A stretch of 64,000 nt of DNA from Halopiger aswanensis (GCF_003610195.1 NZ_RAPO01000002.1:434001-498000), one strand, 5' to 3'. Numbered from the stretch's first letter, positions 36,672 to 46,385 are shown. Notes: generated by a model not told the origin, from the sequence alone. Program-made: numbers and translations.

Positions 36672-36680
36672 GCATAAAAG
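36672..36680 (-). promoter_or_regulatory. Putative TATA box of the 47-aa gene
   Basis: CTTTTATGC (minus strand) is centred about 29 bp from the ATG at 36647, the usual distance for leaderless haloarchaeal genes. Confidence 0.5.
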
Positions 36681-36846
36681 CACACACCCGGATCACACAA
36701 GGGCAGCAGTGGATGGCTGATGCGAGGGCTCTCTCGTCGCTCTGTCGTTCGAGACCGACCTAGTTACGATCACGTGAACGCGACTCGAGACGCGTAGAAC
36801 TCGCGTGTACGGTCCCGCTACTCGGCGACAATAGAATCGAGGGAGT

Positions 36847-36920
36847 GCTCCGTCTGGGATTTGAACCCAGGTCATCGGCTCGAAAGGCCGAAATGATTGG
36901 CCGGACTACACCAACGGAGC
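36847..36920 (-). tRNA. tRNA-Glu (UUC)
   Basis: A 74-nt tRNA on the minus strand. The acceptor stem is GCTCCGT paired with ACGGAGC, the anticodon stem is TCGGC/GCCGA around the loop CTTTCGA (anticodon TTC), and the T arm is CTGGG TTCAAAT CCCAG. No intron and no encoded CCA. A TATA-like CTTTTTACTA at about 36998-37007 lies upstream on the minus strand. tRNA-Glu is heavily used in acidic proteomes. Confidence 0.96.
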
Positions 36921-37251
36921 GTTCACTGCGTGCTCGCTCCGAGCCCAGCGTGCTTCCGCGGGCACCGGAACGTACGCATCCAATCGTTGCGGAGGGCTAG
37001 TAAAAAGCGTTCCGTTCCGAAGGCGCAGTGGCAGTTACTGACGCACACTCAGTTCGATCGAATCCGATCGGGCAGCACGGCCACGCGCGCTCGAGAACCC
37101 GCCGACACGCTCGAGGCACATGCGTTGTCGAACGGGAGAGAAATTCGAAATCCGACCTCGTTGTGGCCGTTGCGATGACGAATCGGGAACGATCCCTGCG
37201 AACGCCGCCGAGATCTCAAGGTTTTTCTCACCCCCGATACAATCGTCGATC
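36921..37251. other. Gap between tRNA-Glu and FAH-family gene
   Basis: 331 bp. It holds the tRNA promoter (minus-strand CTTTTTACTA near 37000) and, just before the FAH gene, a T-rich GGTTTTTCTC about 25-33 bp from its ATG that probably acts as TATA element. No open frame here has protein-like composition. Confidence 0.5.
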
Positions 37252-37989
37252 ATGAAATACGTCCGCTTCCGCGATCCGGCCGGCGCGGTCCGGCGCGGCC
37301 GCCTCGAGGACGACCGCGTCCGCTTTGGCAACGCGACGTACAGTCTCGACGATGACGAAATCGACGTGCTGCCGCCGTCCGAGCCGTCGAAAATCGTCTG
37401 TATCGGCCGCAACTACGCCGATCACGCCGACGAGATGGGCAACGATGTGCCGGATCGGCCGCTGCTGTTCCTGAAGCCGCCGAATACGGTGGCGAGTCAC
37501 GGCGATACGATCACCGCGCCCGCCGGGAAGGAGCGGATCGACTACGAGGCCGAACTCGGCGTCGTCATCGGCGAGCAGTGTCGCCACGTCCCCGTCTCCG
37601 ACGCGATGGACGTCGTCGAGGGCTTTACCTGCGTCAACGACATTTCCAACCGCGACGACCAGGAGAAAGAACAGAACTGGGTCCGCGGGAAGGCCTTCGA
37701 CGGCGCCGCGCCGCTCGGGCCGGTGCTCGCGACCCCCGACGAGGTGCCCGAGGACGCCTCGGTCCAGTCCCGCGTCAACGGCGACCTGCGCCAGGACGGC
37801 ACCCGCGAGCAGCTCATCTTCCCGATCTCCGAACTGATCGCGGAGATCACTACCTACCTGACGCTGGAACCGGGCGACGTCATCGCGACGGGCACGCCCG
37901 AGGGCGTCGGTCCGCTCGAGGACGGCGACACGGTCGAGATCGAGGTCGAAGGCGTCGGGGCCCTCGAGAACACGGTCCGGTTACCCTAA
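37252..37989 (+). CDS. Fumarylacetoacetate hydrolase (FAH) family protein
   Basis: A 245-aa member of the FAH family. The family catalytic region begins KIVCIGRNYADHADEMG and PLLFLKPPNTV; the metal ligands are in YEAELGVVIG (E-x-E pattern) and the later VNDISNRDDQ (Asp), and EPGDVIATGTPEGVGPL closes the active site. Members hydrolyse or decarboxylate 2-oxo acids such as fumarylpyruvate or 2-hydroxyhepta-dienedioate; the substrate is open. The N-terminal 45 residues form the small FAH N domain. It has its own upstream promoter and is convergent with the DUF357 gene. Confidence 0.92.
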   Translation: MKYVRFRDPAGAVRRGRLEDDRVRFGNATYSLDDDEIDVLPPSEPSKIVCIGRNYADHADEMGNDVPDRPLLFLKPPNTVASHGDTITAPAGKERIDYEAELGVVIGEQCRHVPVSDAMDVVEGFTCVNDISNRDDQEKEQNWVRGKAFDGAAPLGPVLATPDEVPEDASVQSRVNGDLRQDGTREQLIFPISELIAEITTYLTLEPGDVIATGTPEGVGPLEDGDTVEIEVEGVGALENTVRLP

Positions 37990-38050
37990 CGGCCGACATC
38001 GCAGGCGCCTCTCCTCGATTCGCGACTGCTTTTTCAGCCGACGACGCGCG

Positions 38051-38338
38051 CTACTCGACGGTGAACAGGTGGCCCTCCGTCGGCACGTCGAACAACCCAA
38101 CGCGTGCGCCCGCGTCGAGCCACGCGTGCCCGTAGGAAAAGGAGGCCAGCGCGTTGACCGGATCGTCGTGTTCGCGGAAGTGACGCCCGTCCTCGAGGTA
38201 GGATTCAGCCATTTCGTAACACTCCGCGGCGGCCTCGGCCATCGGCGTTCCCTCGGGCGGTGCGATCGTCGCCTCCGCGAGCGCCTCGGCGAGTAGCTCC
38301 CCGTAACGGTCGGTCTTCTCCTCGAGATCGGCGGGCAT
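38051..38338 (-). CDS. DUF357-family small protein
   Basis: A 95-aa all-helical protein of the archaea-specific DUF357 family. YGELLAEALAEATIAPPEGTPMAEAAAECYEMAESYLEDGRHF and ALASFSYGHAWLDAGARVGLF are the conserved blocks; the second looks like a tetratricopeptide-type helix pair. Function unknown. It ends convergent with the FAH gene and its start is 123 bp from the divergent DUF389 gene. Confidence 0.88.
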   Translation of the reverse strand: MPADLEEKTDRYGELLAEALAEATIAPPEGTPMAEAAAECYEMAESYLEDGRHFREHDDPVNALASFSYGHAWLDAGARVGLFDVPTEGHLFTVE

Positions 38339-38461
38339 GCTCTAGTCGAGGGTTGCTCGGGAGCGCCGTAAGTGCGTCGTCGCGCGTTACGCAGGTGCGC
38401 CGGTTGGGTGGGGCTTCGGGTGTACGCTCTCGATACCGACGGTAACGACCGAATAGGCTTC

Positions 38462-39799
38462 ATGCAGGTCGTCGAGGAGACGAGCGTGCGACTGATCGAG
38501 GTGTTCGTGCCCGACGATAAGCGCGAGGAGGCGCTGCGCGTCCTCGAGACCGAGAACCTCGACTACGTCCGGACCGTCGAGAACAGCGAAGGGACCGACG
38601 GCGAACTCGTCAGCTTCCCCGTGCCGCCCCAGGCGGTCGAGCACGTCCTCTCGTCGCTGCGCGACGTCGGCATCGACGACGACTTCGTCGTCGTCTCCTC
38701 GATCGAGACGGCGCGAACGCCCCGGATCGACGATCTCGAGGACCGGTACGTCAACGGACAGGAGGAAGACGACAGCATCGCCCGCGAGGAGATCCGCTCC
38801 CGGGCGCTGAACATGACGCCGGGGCGGCTCACCTACTACGCGATGACCGTGTTGAGCGCGCTCGTCGCGACCGCAGGGTTATTGCTCGACTCGCCGGCGA
38901 TCGTCGTCGGCTCGATGGTGATCGCCCCGCAGGTCAGCGCGGCGCTGACCGGCACCGTCGGCCTCGTACTCGACGATCGGAAGATGGTCGCCGATGGTCT
39001 GTTCGCGCTGGTTAGCGGCTTAATCGTGGCGATCGCCAGCGCGTTCGCGTTCGCGTGGTTGATCCGTTCGGGCGGGTTCGTCCCCTCGACGATCGACATC
39101 ACCGCGATCGTGCAGGTTCAGAACCGCATCTCGCCGGGACCGCTCGCGATCGTCGTCGGCATCTGTGCGGGTGCCGCGGGCGCGTTCGGCCTCGCGACGG
39201 CGATCCCCGTCTCGCTGGTCGGCGTGATGATCGCCGTCGCCCTCATCCCGGCCGCCGCGGCGGTCGGGATCGGCCTCGCGTGGGGAAACGCGTCCGTGGC
39301 GCTCGGCGCAGCCACCCTCGTCGCGGTCAACGCCACGTCGATCCCGCTGGCCGGCCTCGTCGTGTTCTGGTATCTGGGCTACCGGCCCGACGGCTGGACG
39401 ACCGGCACGATCCGCGGCAACGTCTCCGGCGGCCGGATGAGTACGCTCGCCGTCGTCCTCGCCTGTGGGCTGGCCGTCCTCGCCGGTGCCGGGTTCGTGC
39501 TCGGCACCCACGTCGCCTTCCAGAGCGCCGTCAACGACGAAGTTCGGACCGTCCTCGAGGACGACCCCTACGAGGAACTGACGCTGGCGGACGTCCAGAC
39601 CGATTTCCACGACGGCGGTCTGGTCGCCGACGAGACGTCGGTCACGGTCGTCGTCCAGCGCCCCGCCGACGCTCCCTATCCCGCTCTCGCCGCCGATCTC
39701 GAGGCTCGACTCGAGGAGCGAACCGGCCACGAGATCGCGGTCGCCGTCGAGTTCGTGGATCGGTCAACTGCCCGGCACGACGGCAGTGAGGCGTCGTAG
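38462..39799 (+). CDS. DUF389 / TIGR00341-family membrane protein
   Basis: A 445-aa protein of the DUF389 family. Residues 1-95 form a soluble alpha/beta region (VRLIEVFVPDDKREEALRVL) with ACT-like order; then about six to eight transmembrane segments follow, including SPAIVVGSMVIAPQVSAALTGTVG, a conserved family block, and IPVSLVGVMIAVALIPAAAAVGIGLAWGN. The last 110 residues are soluble again. Transport is likely but no substrate is established. The ATG at 38462 matches the family start. Convergent-divergent neighbours suggest single-gene expression. Confidence 0.87.
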   Translation: MQVVEETSVRLIEVFVPDDKREEALRVLETENLDYVRTVENSEGTDGELVSFPVPPQAVEHVLSSLRDVGIDDDFVVVSSIETARTPRIDDLEDRYVNGQEEDDSIAREEIRSRALNMTPGRLTYYAMTVLSALVATAGLLLDSPAIVVGSMVIAPQVSAALTGTVGLVLDDRKMVADGLFALVSGLIVAIASAFAFAWLIRSGGFVPSTIDITAIVQVQNRISPGPLAIVVGICAGAAGAFGLATAIPVSLVGVMIAVALIPAAAAVGIGLAWGNASVALGAATLVAVNATSIPLAGLVVFWYLGYRPDGWTTGTIRGNVSGGRMSTLAVVLACGLAVLAGAGFVLGTHVAFQSAVNDEVRTVLEDDPYEELTLADVQTDFHDGGLVADETSVTVVVQRPADAPYPALAADLEARLEERTGHEIAVAVEFVDRSTARHDGSEAS

Positions 39800-39859
39800 G
39801 CGACGTTCGGTATTGCTGAGAACGCAAGGGGTTTAGGCCCCGTATTCTAACTATGGGCC

Positions 39860-41182
39860 ATGAGTGAGCAGCCTCGGGTCGAGATCTATACGAAGGAAGA
39901 CTGCCCGTACTGCGAGAAGGCCAAGGACCTCTTCGACAGCAAGGGGATCGAGTACGAGACGTACAACGTCACCGGCGACGACGATCTCTTCGAGGAGATG
40001 GTCGAGCGCGCCGACGGCCGCAAGACCGCACCCGAAGTCTTCATCGACGACGAACTGATCGGCGGCTGGGACGACACCAGCGCGCTCGAGGAGACAGGCG
40101 AACTCGACGAGAAGTTGGGTATCGCCGAGGACGACGGAGACGAAATCGTCGAACATCGAAAGCTCATCATCGCCGGCACCGGCATCGCCGGTCTCACCGC
40201 TGCGATCTACGCCGGCCGCGCGAACAACGAGCCGCTGGTCATCGAGGGCGACGAGCCCGGCGGCCAGCTCACCCTCACCACGGACGTCGCGAACTACCCC
40301 GGCTTCCCCGAGGGCATCAACGGGTCGGAACTCGTGAACAACATGAAAGAGCAGGCCCGCCAGTTCGGCGCCGACCTGAAAAACGGCATCATCGAGTCGG
40401 TCGACGACTCCCAGCGGCCGTTCCGCGTCGAACTCACGAACGGCGACGTCTACACCGCCGACGCCGTCATCGCCGCCTCCGGGGCCAGCGCCCGGACGCT
40501 CGAGATTCCCGGTGAGGACGAACTGATGGGCTACGGGCTCTCGACCTGTGCGACCTGCGACGGCGCCTTCTTCCGCGGCGAAGACATGCTCGTCGTCGGC
40601 GGCGGCGACGCCGCGATGGAGGAAGCTACCTTCCTCACGAAGTTCGCCGATACCGTCTACATCGCCCACCGCCGCGAGGAGTTCCGCGCGGAGGACTACT
40701 GGGTCGACCGCGTCCACGAAAAGGTCGAGGAGGGCGACATCGAGATCATGAAGAATACCGAACTCGTGGAGGTCCACGGTTCCCAGGAGGAGGGCGTCGA
40801 CCACGTCACCCTCGTGCAAAACGATAAGGGCCACCCGACAGACCGACTGGACGACCCCGAGACCGAGGAGTTCGATTTCGACGTCGGCGCCGTCTTCTAC
40901 GCGATCGGCCACACGCCGAACACGACCTACCTCGAGGACACCGGCGTCGAGCTTGACGACGACGGCTACCTGAAGACCACGGGCGGCACGGGGGGCGGCC
41001 AGACCGAGACCCACGTCCCCGGCATCTTCGGCGCCGGCGACGTCGTCGACTACCACTACCAGCAGGCCGTCACCGCGGCGGGGATGGGCTCGAAGGCCGC
41101 GCTCGACGCCGACGAGTATCTCGAGGACCTCGAGCGAGCCGAGGCGACGGGCGAGGCGGAAGCGGCTGCGGCTGACGACTAA
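39860..41182 (+). CDS. trxB: Glutaredoxin-thioredoxin reductase fusion
   Basis: A 440-aa fusion. Residues 1-85 are a glutaredoxin-like domain with CPYC (C15, C18) and the TAPEVFIDDELIGGWDD cis-Pro/glutathione-site block; an acidic linker follows; residues about 98-430 are a low-molecular-weight thioredoxin reductase with FAD motif GTGIAGLTAAIYAGRA, redox pair C230-C233 in STCATCDGAFF, NADPH motif VVGGGDAAMEEATFL with HRREEFRAE, and GIFGAGDVVDY. The reductase could pass NADPH electrons to its own glutaredoxin domain. Haloarchaea use gamma-glutamylcysteine rather than glutathione, so the partner thiol may be that (inference). ATG at 39860; convergent with the TetR gene. Confidence 0.93.
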   Translation: MSEQPRVEIYTKEDCPYCEKAKDLFDSKGIEYETYNVTGDDDLFEEMVERADGRKTAPEVFIDDELIGGWDDTSALEETGELDEKLGIAEDDGDEIVEHRKLIIAGTGIAGLTAAIYAGRANNEPLVIEGDEPGGQLTLTTDVANYPGFPEGINGSELVNNMKEQARQFGADLKNGIIESVDDSQRPFRVELTNGDVYTADAVIAASGASARTLEIPGEDELMGYGLSTCATCDGAFFRGEDMLVVGGGDAAMEEATFLTKFADTVYIAHRREEFRAEDYWVDRVHEKVEEGDIEIMKNTELVEVHGSQEEGVDHVTLVQNDKGHPTDRLDDPETEEFDFDVGAVFYAIGHTPNTTYLEDTGVELDDDGYLKTTGGTGGGQTETHVPGIFGAGDVVDYHYQQAVTAAGMGSKAALDADEYLEDLERAEATGEAEAAAADD

Positions 41183-41247
41183 CGGAAGTAGAATCCGAAT
41201 TTCGTCTCAGTACTCGCTGTTTTCGTGCGTTTCACGTCAGCTTGATT

Positions 41248-41266
41248 CCGAGTTACGCCAACTCGG
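41248..41266. terminator. Stem-loop between convergent genes
   Basis: CCGAGTT and AACTCGG form a perfect 7-bp stem around a 5-nt loop (ACGCC) in the 173-bp gap between the stops of the TrxR fusion and the TetR gene. Position suits a bidirectional terminator, but there is no clear T-run, and archaeal terminators often do not need hairpins. Confidence 0.35.
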
Positions 41267-41355
41267 TTGCGGATGGTCAGAACCCAATCAGCGTCTCAGT
41301 GCCGGTAGTAGACTTGCTCGTACTGTCGGCAACCGTGTTTCAGCGGCTGGTGGCC

Positions 41356-41967
41356 TCACGGTTCGTCTTCGAAGAGCCCGTCGACGATCACGTCGATTAG
41401 CGTACTGCGAATCTCGTCGTAGGGCACGCCCTCGCTTTCCGACTTGAGATCCTTGCACCGCGTGACGAACACGAGTGCCTCGAACAACTCCTCGATGAGC
41501 CGCGGGTCCTCGTACTTGAAGGCGTCCCCGTCGGTCCACTCGTCGACCGGGCCGAAAATCCCCTCGCCGAACTGGTCGACGACGTCCTGATAGCTCGAGT
41601 CGGGAAGCTGCGACTGCAGCGCATCGAGCTCGCCCTCGATGATGAGGTTCCGTACGATCGGATTCGATTCGACCTCGTCGAACGTCTGCTGGAGCGTGAT
41701 CCGGACCTGCTCGCGCGGATCGTCGACGTCGTCGACGGCTGACTCGAGATCCGCCGAAAATCGTTCGATCTCCCGAAGGAGTACTTCGAGATAGAGGTGC
41801 TCCTTGGAGTCAAAGAACTGGTAGAAGGTGCTCGTCCCGATGTCGACTTCGGCGGTGATGTCCTTGATTCGAGTCCGTTCCAGCCCGTACTGGATGAACA
41901 GTTCGCGACCCGACGTGATCAGCTCAGTCCTGATCCGGTCTCGCTCTTCGTCACTGAATCCTTTCAT
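41356..41967 (-). CDS. TetR/AcrR-family transcriptional regulator
   Basis: A 203-aa TetR-family regulator. The N-terminal helix-turn-helix is GRELFIQYGLERTRIKDITAEVDIGTSTFYQFFDSKEHLYLEVL, a textbook TetR sequence; the C-terminal 140 residues form a ligand and dimer domain with a hydrophobic helix set. It is divergent from the first CARDB/RND module across 291 bp, so it very likely regulates that module, probably sensing an exported compound. An 18-bp palindrome in front of the second module at 46489-46506 may be another target (inference). Confidence 0.92.
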   Translation of the reverse strand: MKGFSDEERDRIRTELITSGRELFIQYGLERTRIKDITAEVDIGTSTFYQFFDSKEHLYLEVLLREIERFSADLESAVDDVDDPREQVRITLQQTFDEVESNPIVRNLIIEGELDALQSQLPDSSYQDVVDQFGEGIFGPVDEWTDGDAFKYEDPRLIEELFEALVFVTRCKDLKSESEGVPYDEIRSTLIDVIVDGLFEDEP

Positions 41968-42258
41968 TTGTCGTGATTGCTTTGAGGGTGGTAATCCGCG
42001 TCAGTACATTAATTCGTTCCTGTCGAATCGATCGTCTCCGAATCGGCAGCGGATCGATCGAGAAGTTCGTCCGTCCTTCCCTACTCACGAATCTATGAAT
42101 GGAAAGGTTCTTTATTTTTCTATTCGCAGACCAGATATGGGAGATAGAATGATAGTCTGTACTGGGACACTCTCGAACCGTGTCAGTCGGACGTTCGCCA
42201 GCAGCGGCCCTAAGACAGGGGATCAGCGAACGACCAGATACTCCACAGGTGATGGAGC

Positions 42259-43887
42259 ATGAGGAGCCGATCGGTGCTTGCGGCCGCGATCGGGCTGTTG
42301 GTACTCTCCTCGAGCGTCGGCCTCGCCGGCGTCGGACTAGTTCAGACCGTTGCGGGACAGCAACAGGGAACCGCGACGACCACGGTGGCACACGGGGAAC
42401 CGGACCTGAATCTACGGGTCCCGAACCCGATCGTCCAACCCGGCCAAACGAACGAAGTAACGGTTCAGGTGACCAACAGGGGCGAGTTCGAGCGGGGTAC
42501 GTCCGATATGCGCGACGCCGTAACGACCGCCCGAAACGTCGAGATCGAAGCTGAGGCGGACGATACGCCCTTTACCGTCCGGAGCGGGACGCTCTCTGTC
42601 GGACCGGTAACGGCGATGAAGCCGGGCGAAGCGCCGCTCGCGATCGACGTACCGGCGGACGTCGACGCGGGCACGTACACGATCGACGTCGACGTCACCT
42701 ACTCGTACACGTACCGGGAGAGCCTGACGTCGAACGTGTACGAGCGCACCGAGACGGACTCCATGTCGATCGACCTCGTCGTCGACGACGACGCGCGCTT
42801 CGAAATCGTCGACGTGTCGACCGATGCGCAGATCGGCGATACGGGGACGCTTGCAGCCACCGTCAAGAACATCGGTGACGAGACGGCGACGGATATCGGC
42901 GTCACTCTCGAGTCGCTGAGCAGTGGCGTCGTATTCGGTGAGACGACACAGGACACGGCCCATATCACCGAACTGCAGGCGAACGAGACGGCGACCGTCG
43001 TCTACGACGTGTCGATCCAGCCGGACACCTCGAAGCGTCAGTACATGTTGGACGGGACCGTCTCGTTCAAAACGGCCGACGGACTCCAGCGGGTCGACAA
43101 GAGTCCGGCGGCCGGCGTGATACCGCTGGCAGAACAGCAGTTCAGCGTTAGCGACGTCGAATCCGACCTCCACGTCGGCGAGGAAGGCGATATTCGCGGC
43201 GTCGTCACGAACGACGGGCCGACCGCCGCTGCAAACGTCGTCGTTACCGTTACCGACGAATCCCGGACCGTCGTCCCGATCGAGCGCAGCGTCGCCGTCG
43301 GAACGCTCGAGTCCGGCGAATCGGCACCGTTCCGACTGCCGGTCGATGTCAGCGGCGAGGCCGAGCCGATCAACCGAACGATCGACCTCGGCGTCCAGTA
43401 CCGGAACACCGATTTCGAGCAGCGGCTCTACGAGGACCTCGAGATCGTGACCGAGGTCGACGAGCAGCGCGATCAATTTCTGGTGAACGTCACCGACCGC
43501 GAAATTGCCGCCGGCGGCGAGGAGACGATCGACGTCGAAGTGACGAACAATCTCGATCAGTCGGTCACCGACATCGAAGCGAGTCTGTTCGCCGACGAAC
43601 CGCTCGACAGTTCCGACGACGAGGCGTTCGTCAAGGAACTCGAGCCCGGCGAAACCGCGACGATGACGTTCGCGCTGTCGGCCGACGAGGGCGCGACCGC
43701 GAAGACCCATCCGATTTCGTTCGACTTCCGGTACGACGACGAGAGCGGCACCAGCAAACTGTCCGATACGACCCGGGTCGCGATCGACGTCGTCGAGAGC
43801 GAGGGTGGATTACCCGTGTCTACGATCGTCATCGTCGGCCTCACGATCGTCGGTTCGGGTGCGTTCATCTACCAACAGAGGAGATAG
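42259..43887 (+). CDS. Secreted CARDB/COG1361-type repeat protein, module 1
   Basis: A 542-aa secreted protein anchored to the outside of the membrane. Residues 1-33 are a signal peptide (LAAAIGLLVLSSSVGLAGVGL), the middle has about three to four immunoglobulin-like beta repeats of the CARDB/COG1361 type (NEVTVQVTNRGEFERG, GTLAATVKNIGDETATDIG, GGEETIDVEVTNNLDQSVTDIEA), and the end is one transmembrane helix (STIVIVGLTIVGSGAFI) plus basic residues. The RND exporter gene starts directly after its stop with GAGGAGATAG as ribosome site. Probable role: extracytoplasmic partner of the exporter, a loose counterpart of a membrane-fusion protein. Export route and role are inference. Confidence 0.85.
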   Translation: MRSRSVLAAAIGLLVLSSSVGLAGVGLVQTVAGQQQGTATTTVAHGEPDLNLRVPNPIVQPGQTNEVTVQVTNRGEFERGTSDMRDAVTTARNVEIEAEADDTPFTVRSGTLSVGPVTAMKPGEAPLAIDVPADVDAGTYTIDVDVTYSYTYRESLTSNVYERTETDSMSIDLVVDDDARFEIVDVSTDAQIGDTGTLAATVKNIGDETATDIGVTLESLSSGVVFGETTQDTAHITELQANETATVVYDVSIQPDTSKRQYMLDGTVSFKTADGLQRVDKSPAAGVIPLAEQQFSVSDVESDLHVGEEGDIRGVVTNDGPTAAANVVVTVTDESRTVVPIERSVAVGTLESGESAPFRLPVDVSGEAEPINRTIDLGVQYRNTDFEQRLYEDLEIVTEVDEQRDQFLVNVTDREIAAGGEETIDVEVTNNLDQSVTDIEASLFADEPLDSSDDEAFVKELEPGETATMTFALSADEGATAKTHPISFDFRYDDESGTSKLSDTTRVAIDVVESEGGLPVSTIVIVGLTIVGSGAFIYQQRR

Positions 43888-46365
43888 ATGACGGAACTCG
43901 GAGCGCGGATCGAGGCGGCCACGGAGCGCGTCAACGAGACGGTCGTCGCTCGACCGAGAGCCGTAATTCTGGCCTTCCTGGTGGTCACCGCCGTGTTCGC
44001 GGTCGGTACGACCGCCGTCGAGACGGACACGGGCGCGACCGACTCGTTCACCGAGGGCCTCCCCGAACAGGAAGCGCTCGACTCGGTCAACGAGGAGTTC
44101 CAGGGACCGTTCACCGCGGACGACGAAACGACCCAACTCGTCCACACCGGTTCCGACGTGCTGACTCGCGAGGCGTTGCTCCAAGAGCTACGCATTCTCG
44201 AGCGCGTCGAAGGGGATCCGACCCTACGGATGGAATCTGCGGACGGCCCGGCGACGATTGTCGCGCAAATCATCGACGAAGACGCTAGGACGGCGACCCA
44301 ACAGCGGCGGGTGATCGAATCGGCGTCGGATCGGGAGATCAGACGAGCGGTGCAGGCGGCGGCCGAGGATCCGTCGTTCTCGCGGATCGTCTCGGACGAT
44401 TTCAACGTCGACGAAGCGTCGGCATCCGCCTCGATAACCGTCATCTCCCACGACGTGCCGCCCGAATTCGGCGACGACGACGTGACGGAACTGCAGACGG
44501 AGATCGAGTCGATCGCGAACGAGGAAGCGACGGACGTTCGCGTCTTCGGCGGCGGCGTCATCGATCAGGAGTTCGAGAGCATCATCGGGGATTCGATGGC
44601 CATCGTGATGCCCGTCGTCGTCGTCCTCCTGCTCGCGTTTCTCGTCGTGGCCTACCGCGATCCGATCGACCTCGCGCTCGGCCTCGTTGCCTTGCTGATG
44701 ACGGTCGTCTGGACGTTCGGGTTCCTCGGCTTCTCCGGGATTCCGTTCGGACAGATGATGATCGCCGTGCCGGTCCTGCTGTTGGCGGTCGGTGTCGACT
44801 TCGGAATCCATATCATCAACCGCTACCGTGAGGAGACGGTCCAGGGATACGAACCGATCCCGGCGATGCGAACCGCGAACAATCAGCTGATGATCGCGTT
44901 CATCATCGTCACCGCGACGACCGTGTTCGGATTCGGTGCGAACGTCATCTCAGACCTCGATCCGATTCGAAACATGGGCATCGCCTCGTCGGTCGGTATC
45001 ACGTTTACGTTCCTCATCTTCGGATTCTTCCTCCCCGCGGCGAAACTCGAGACCGACCGACTCCGGGATCACTACGGCGTTCCGGAGTTCAACTCTTCGC
45101 CGATCGCATCCGACGACTCGGCCTTCGGACGGATCCTGGCGGTGCCCGCGACGGTGAGCCAACATGCACCCGTCGTCTTCGTCATCGTCTTGCTCTTGCT
45201 CGGAGCCGGCATGGGCGTCTACGGCATGGGCGTCGACACCTCCTTCGAGCAAGCGGACTTCCTTCCACCGGAGGACCAACCCGGGTACGTCGAATACATT
45301 CCCGAACCGTTTGCCCCCGGTGAGTACACCGTCACGGAGACACTCAACCTGCTCGAGGATCGCTTCGAAGCGAACCAAGACGAGACGCTAACACTGTACG
45401 TCGAAGGGCCATTCGAGGAATCCCACGCGCTCGAGGCGCTCGCGAAGCCCAACGACGACCCGCCGGAGAGCGTAGCGGTCGGTGACGGCGGGCAGGCCGA
45501 GGCACAGAGCATCGTGACGGTCATCCAGTCGTACACCCAGCAGGACGACGAGTTCGCTGCCCTCGTCGCTCGAAACGATGAGGATGGAGATGGGATCCCG
45601 GATCGTAACCTCGATCGGATCTACGACGAACTGTTCGCGTCGCCCGCGGGTTCGCAGGCGGCCCAGTACCTCACGGAGGACCGCCGAAGCGCGAAGATCG
45701 AGTACTCGGTCGACGCCGAGGCGTCCCAGCAGGAAGTAGCGGCCGACGGCGCCCAGTTCGCCGACCGCTTCCGCTACAGCGCGACTGCCACGGGAACGAT
45801 AGTAGTCTTCGACGCCGTGACAACCGTCATCTTCGAGTCAGCAGTTCAGGGTCTCGTACTCGCGGTCGGACTGACCGCGGTGTTTCTCGTCCTCTCGTAC
45901 GCCATTCTCGAGGGGCGACCGCTGTTGGGGATCGTCAACGTGTTTCCGATCGCGATCTCCGTGGCGGCGCTGATCGGAACCATGCGGTTGCTCGGGATGT
46001 CGCTGAACGCATTAACGGCGACGATCCTGTCGATATCGATCGGCCTCGGGATCGCCTACTCCGTCCACACGACCGCCCGGTTCATCGACGAGTACGATGG
46101 ATACGATCGGATTCAGGACGCGCTCACGACGACGCTCTCGGGAACCGGCGGGGCGCTTGCGGGGAGCATGCTCACGACGTCGATCGGGACGGGCGCGCTC
46201 GCACTCGCCATTACGCCGGTGCTCGGCGACTTCGGCCTGCTCATGGCCATCAGCGTGTTCTATTCGTTTGTCACCTCGATTGTCGCGCTCCCCCCTGCGT
46301 TCTACCTCTGGGGACGATTCGACGAGGCTGATCTCGGTTACAATTGGCTACTCCAACGAGCCTAA
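43888..46365 (+). CDS. RND/MMPL-family exporter, module 1
   Basis: An 825-aa RND superfamily (MMPL-like, HAE3-type) exporter with 12 predicted transmembrane segments in two halves. Segment 1 is VILAFLVVTAVFAVGTTAV; after a large outer loop, the first half has VVVLLLAFLVVAYRDPIDLALGLVALLM and GVDFGIHIINRYREE, the conserved RND Asp-containing helix; the second half repeats this with LSISIGLGIAYSVHTTARFIDEY. It begins in contact with the stop of the CARDB-like gene and is cotranscribed. It would use proton flux to export lipids or hydrophobic compounds; no substrate can be inferred. A closely similar paralogue is at 48223-50883. Confidence 0.92.
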   Translation: MTELGARIEAATERVNETVVARPRAVILAFLVVTAVFAVGTTAVETDTGATDSFTEGLPEQEALDSVNEEFQGPFTADDETTQLVHTGSDVLTREALLQELRILERVEGDPTLRMESADGPATIVAQIIDEDARTATQQRRVIESASDREIRRAVQAAAEDPSFSRIVSDDFNVDEASASASITVISHDVPPEFGDDDVTELQTEIESIANEEATDVRVFGGGVIDQEFESIIGDSMAIVMPVVVVLLLAFLVVAYRDPIDLALGLVALLMTVVWTFGFLGFSGIPFGQMMIAVPVLLLAVGVDFGIHIINRYREETVQGYEPIPAMRTANNQLMIAFIIVTATTVFGFGANVISDLDPIRNMGIASSVGITFTFLIFGFFLPAAKLETDRLRDHYGVPEFNSSPIASDDSAFGRILAVPATVSQHAPVVFVIVLLLLGAGMGVYGMGVDTSFEQADFLPPEDQPGYVEYIPEPFAPGEYTVTETLNLLEDRFEANQDETLTLYVEGPFEESHALEALAKPNDDPPESVAVGDGGQAEAQSIVTVIQSYTQQDDEFAALVARNDEDGDGIPDRNLDRIYDELFASPAGSQAAQYLTEDRRSAKIEYSVDAEASQQEVAADGAQFADRFRYSATATGTIVVFDAVTTVIFESAVQGLVLAVGLTAVFLVLSYAILEGRPLLGIVNVFPIAISVAALIGTMRLLGMSLNALTATILSISIGLGIAYSVHTTARFIDEYDGYDRIQDALTTTLSGTGGALAGSMLTTSIGTGALALAITPVLGDFGLLMAISVFYSFVTSIVALPPAFYLWGRFDEADLGYNWLLQRA

Positions 46366-46369
46366 CGGC

Positions 46370-46385
46370 GGCGCAGTTTTGCGCC
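46370..46385 (+). terminator. Stem-loop after RND module 1
   Basis: GGCGCA GTTT TGCGCC, a perfect 6-bp stem with a 4-nt loop, starts 5 bp after the RND stop codon. It could mark the end of module 1. T content downstream is only moderate. Confidence 0.3.

Noticed and set aside
39851-41056. A 401-codon frame antisense to the Grx-TrxR gene
   Set aside because: Shadow; Val/Asp/Leu-biased and without motifs, while the opposite strand has intact FAD, NADPH and CxxC motifs.
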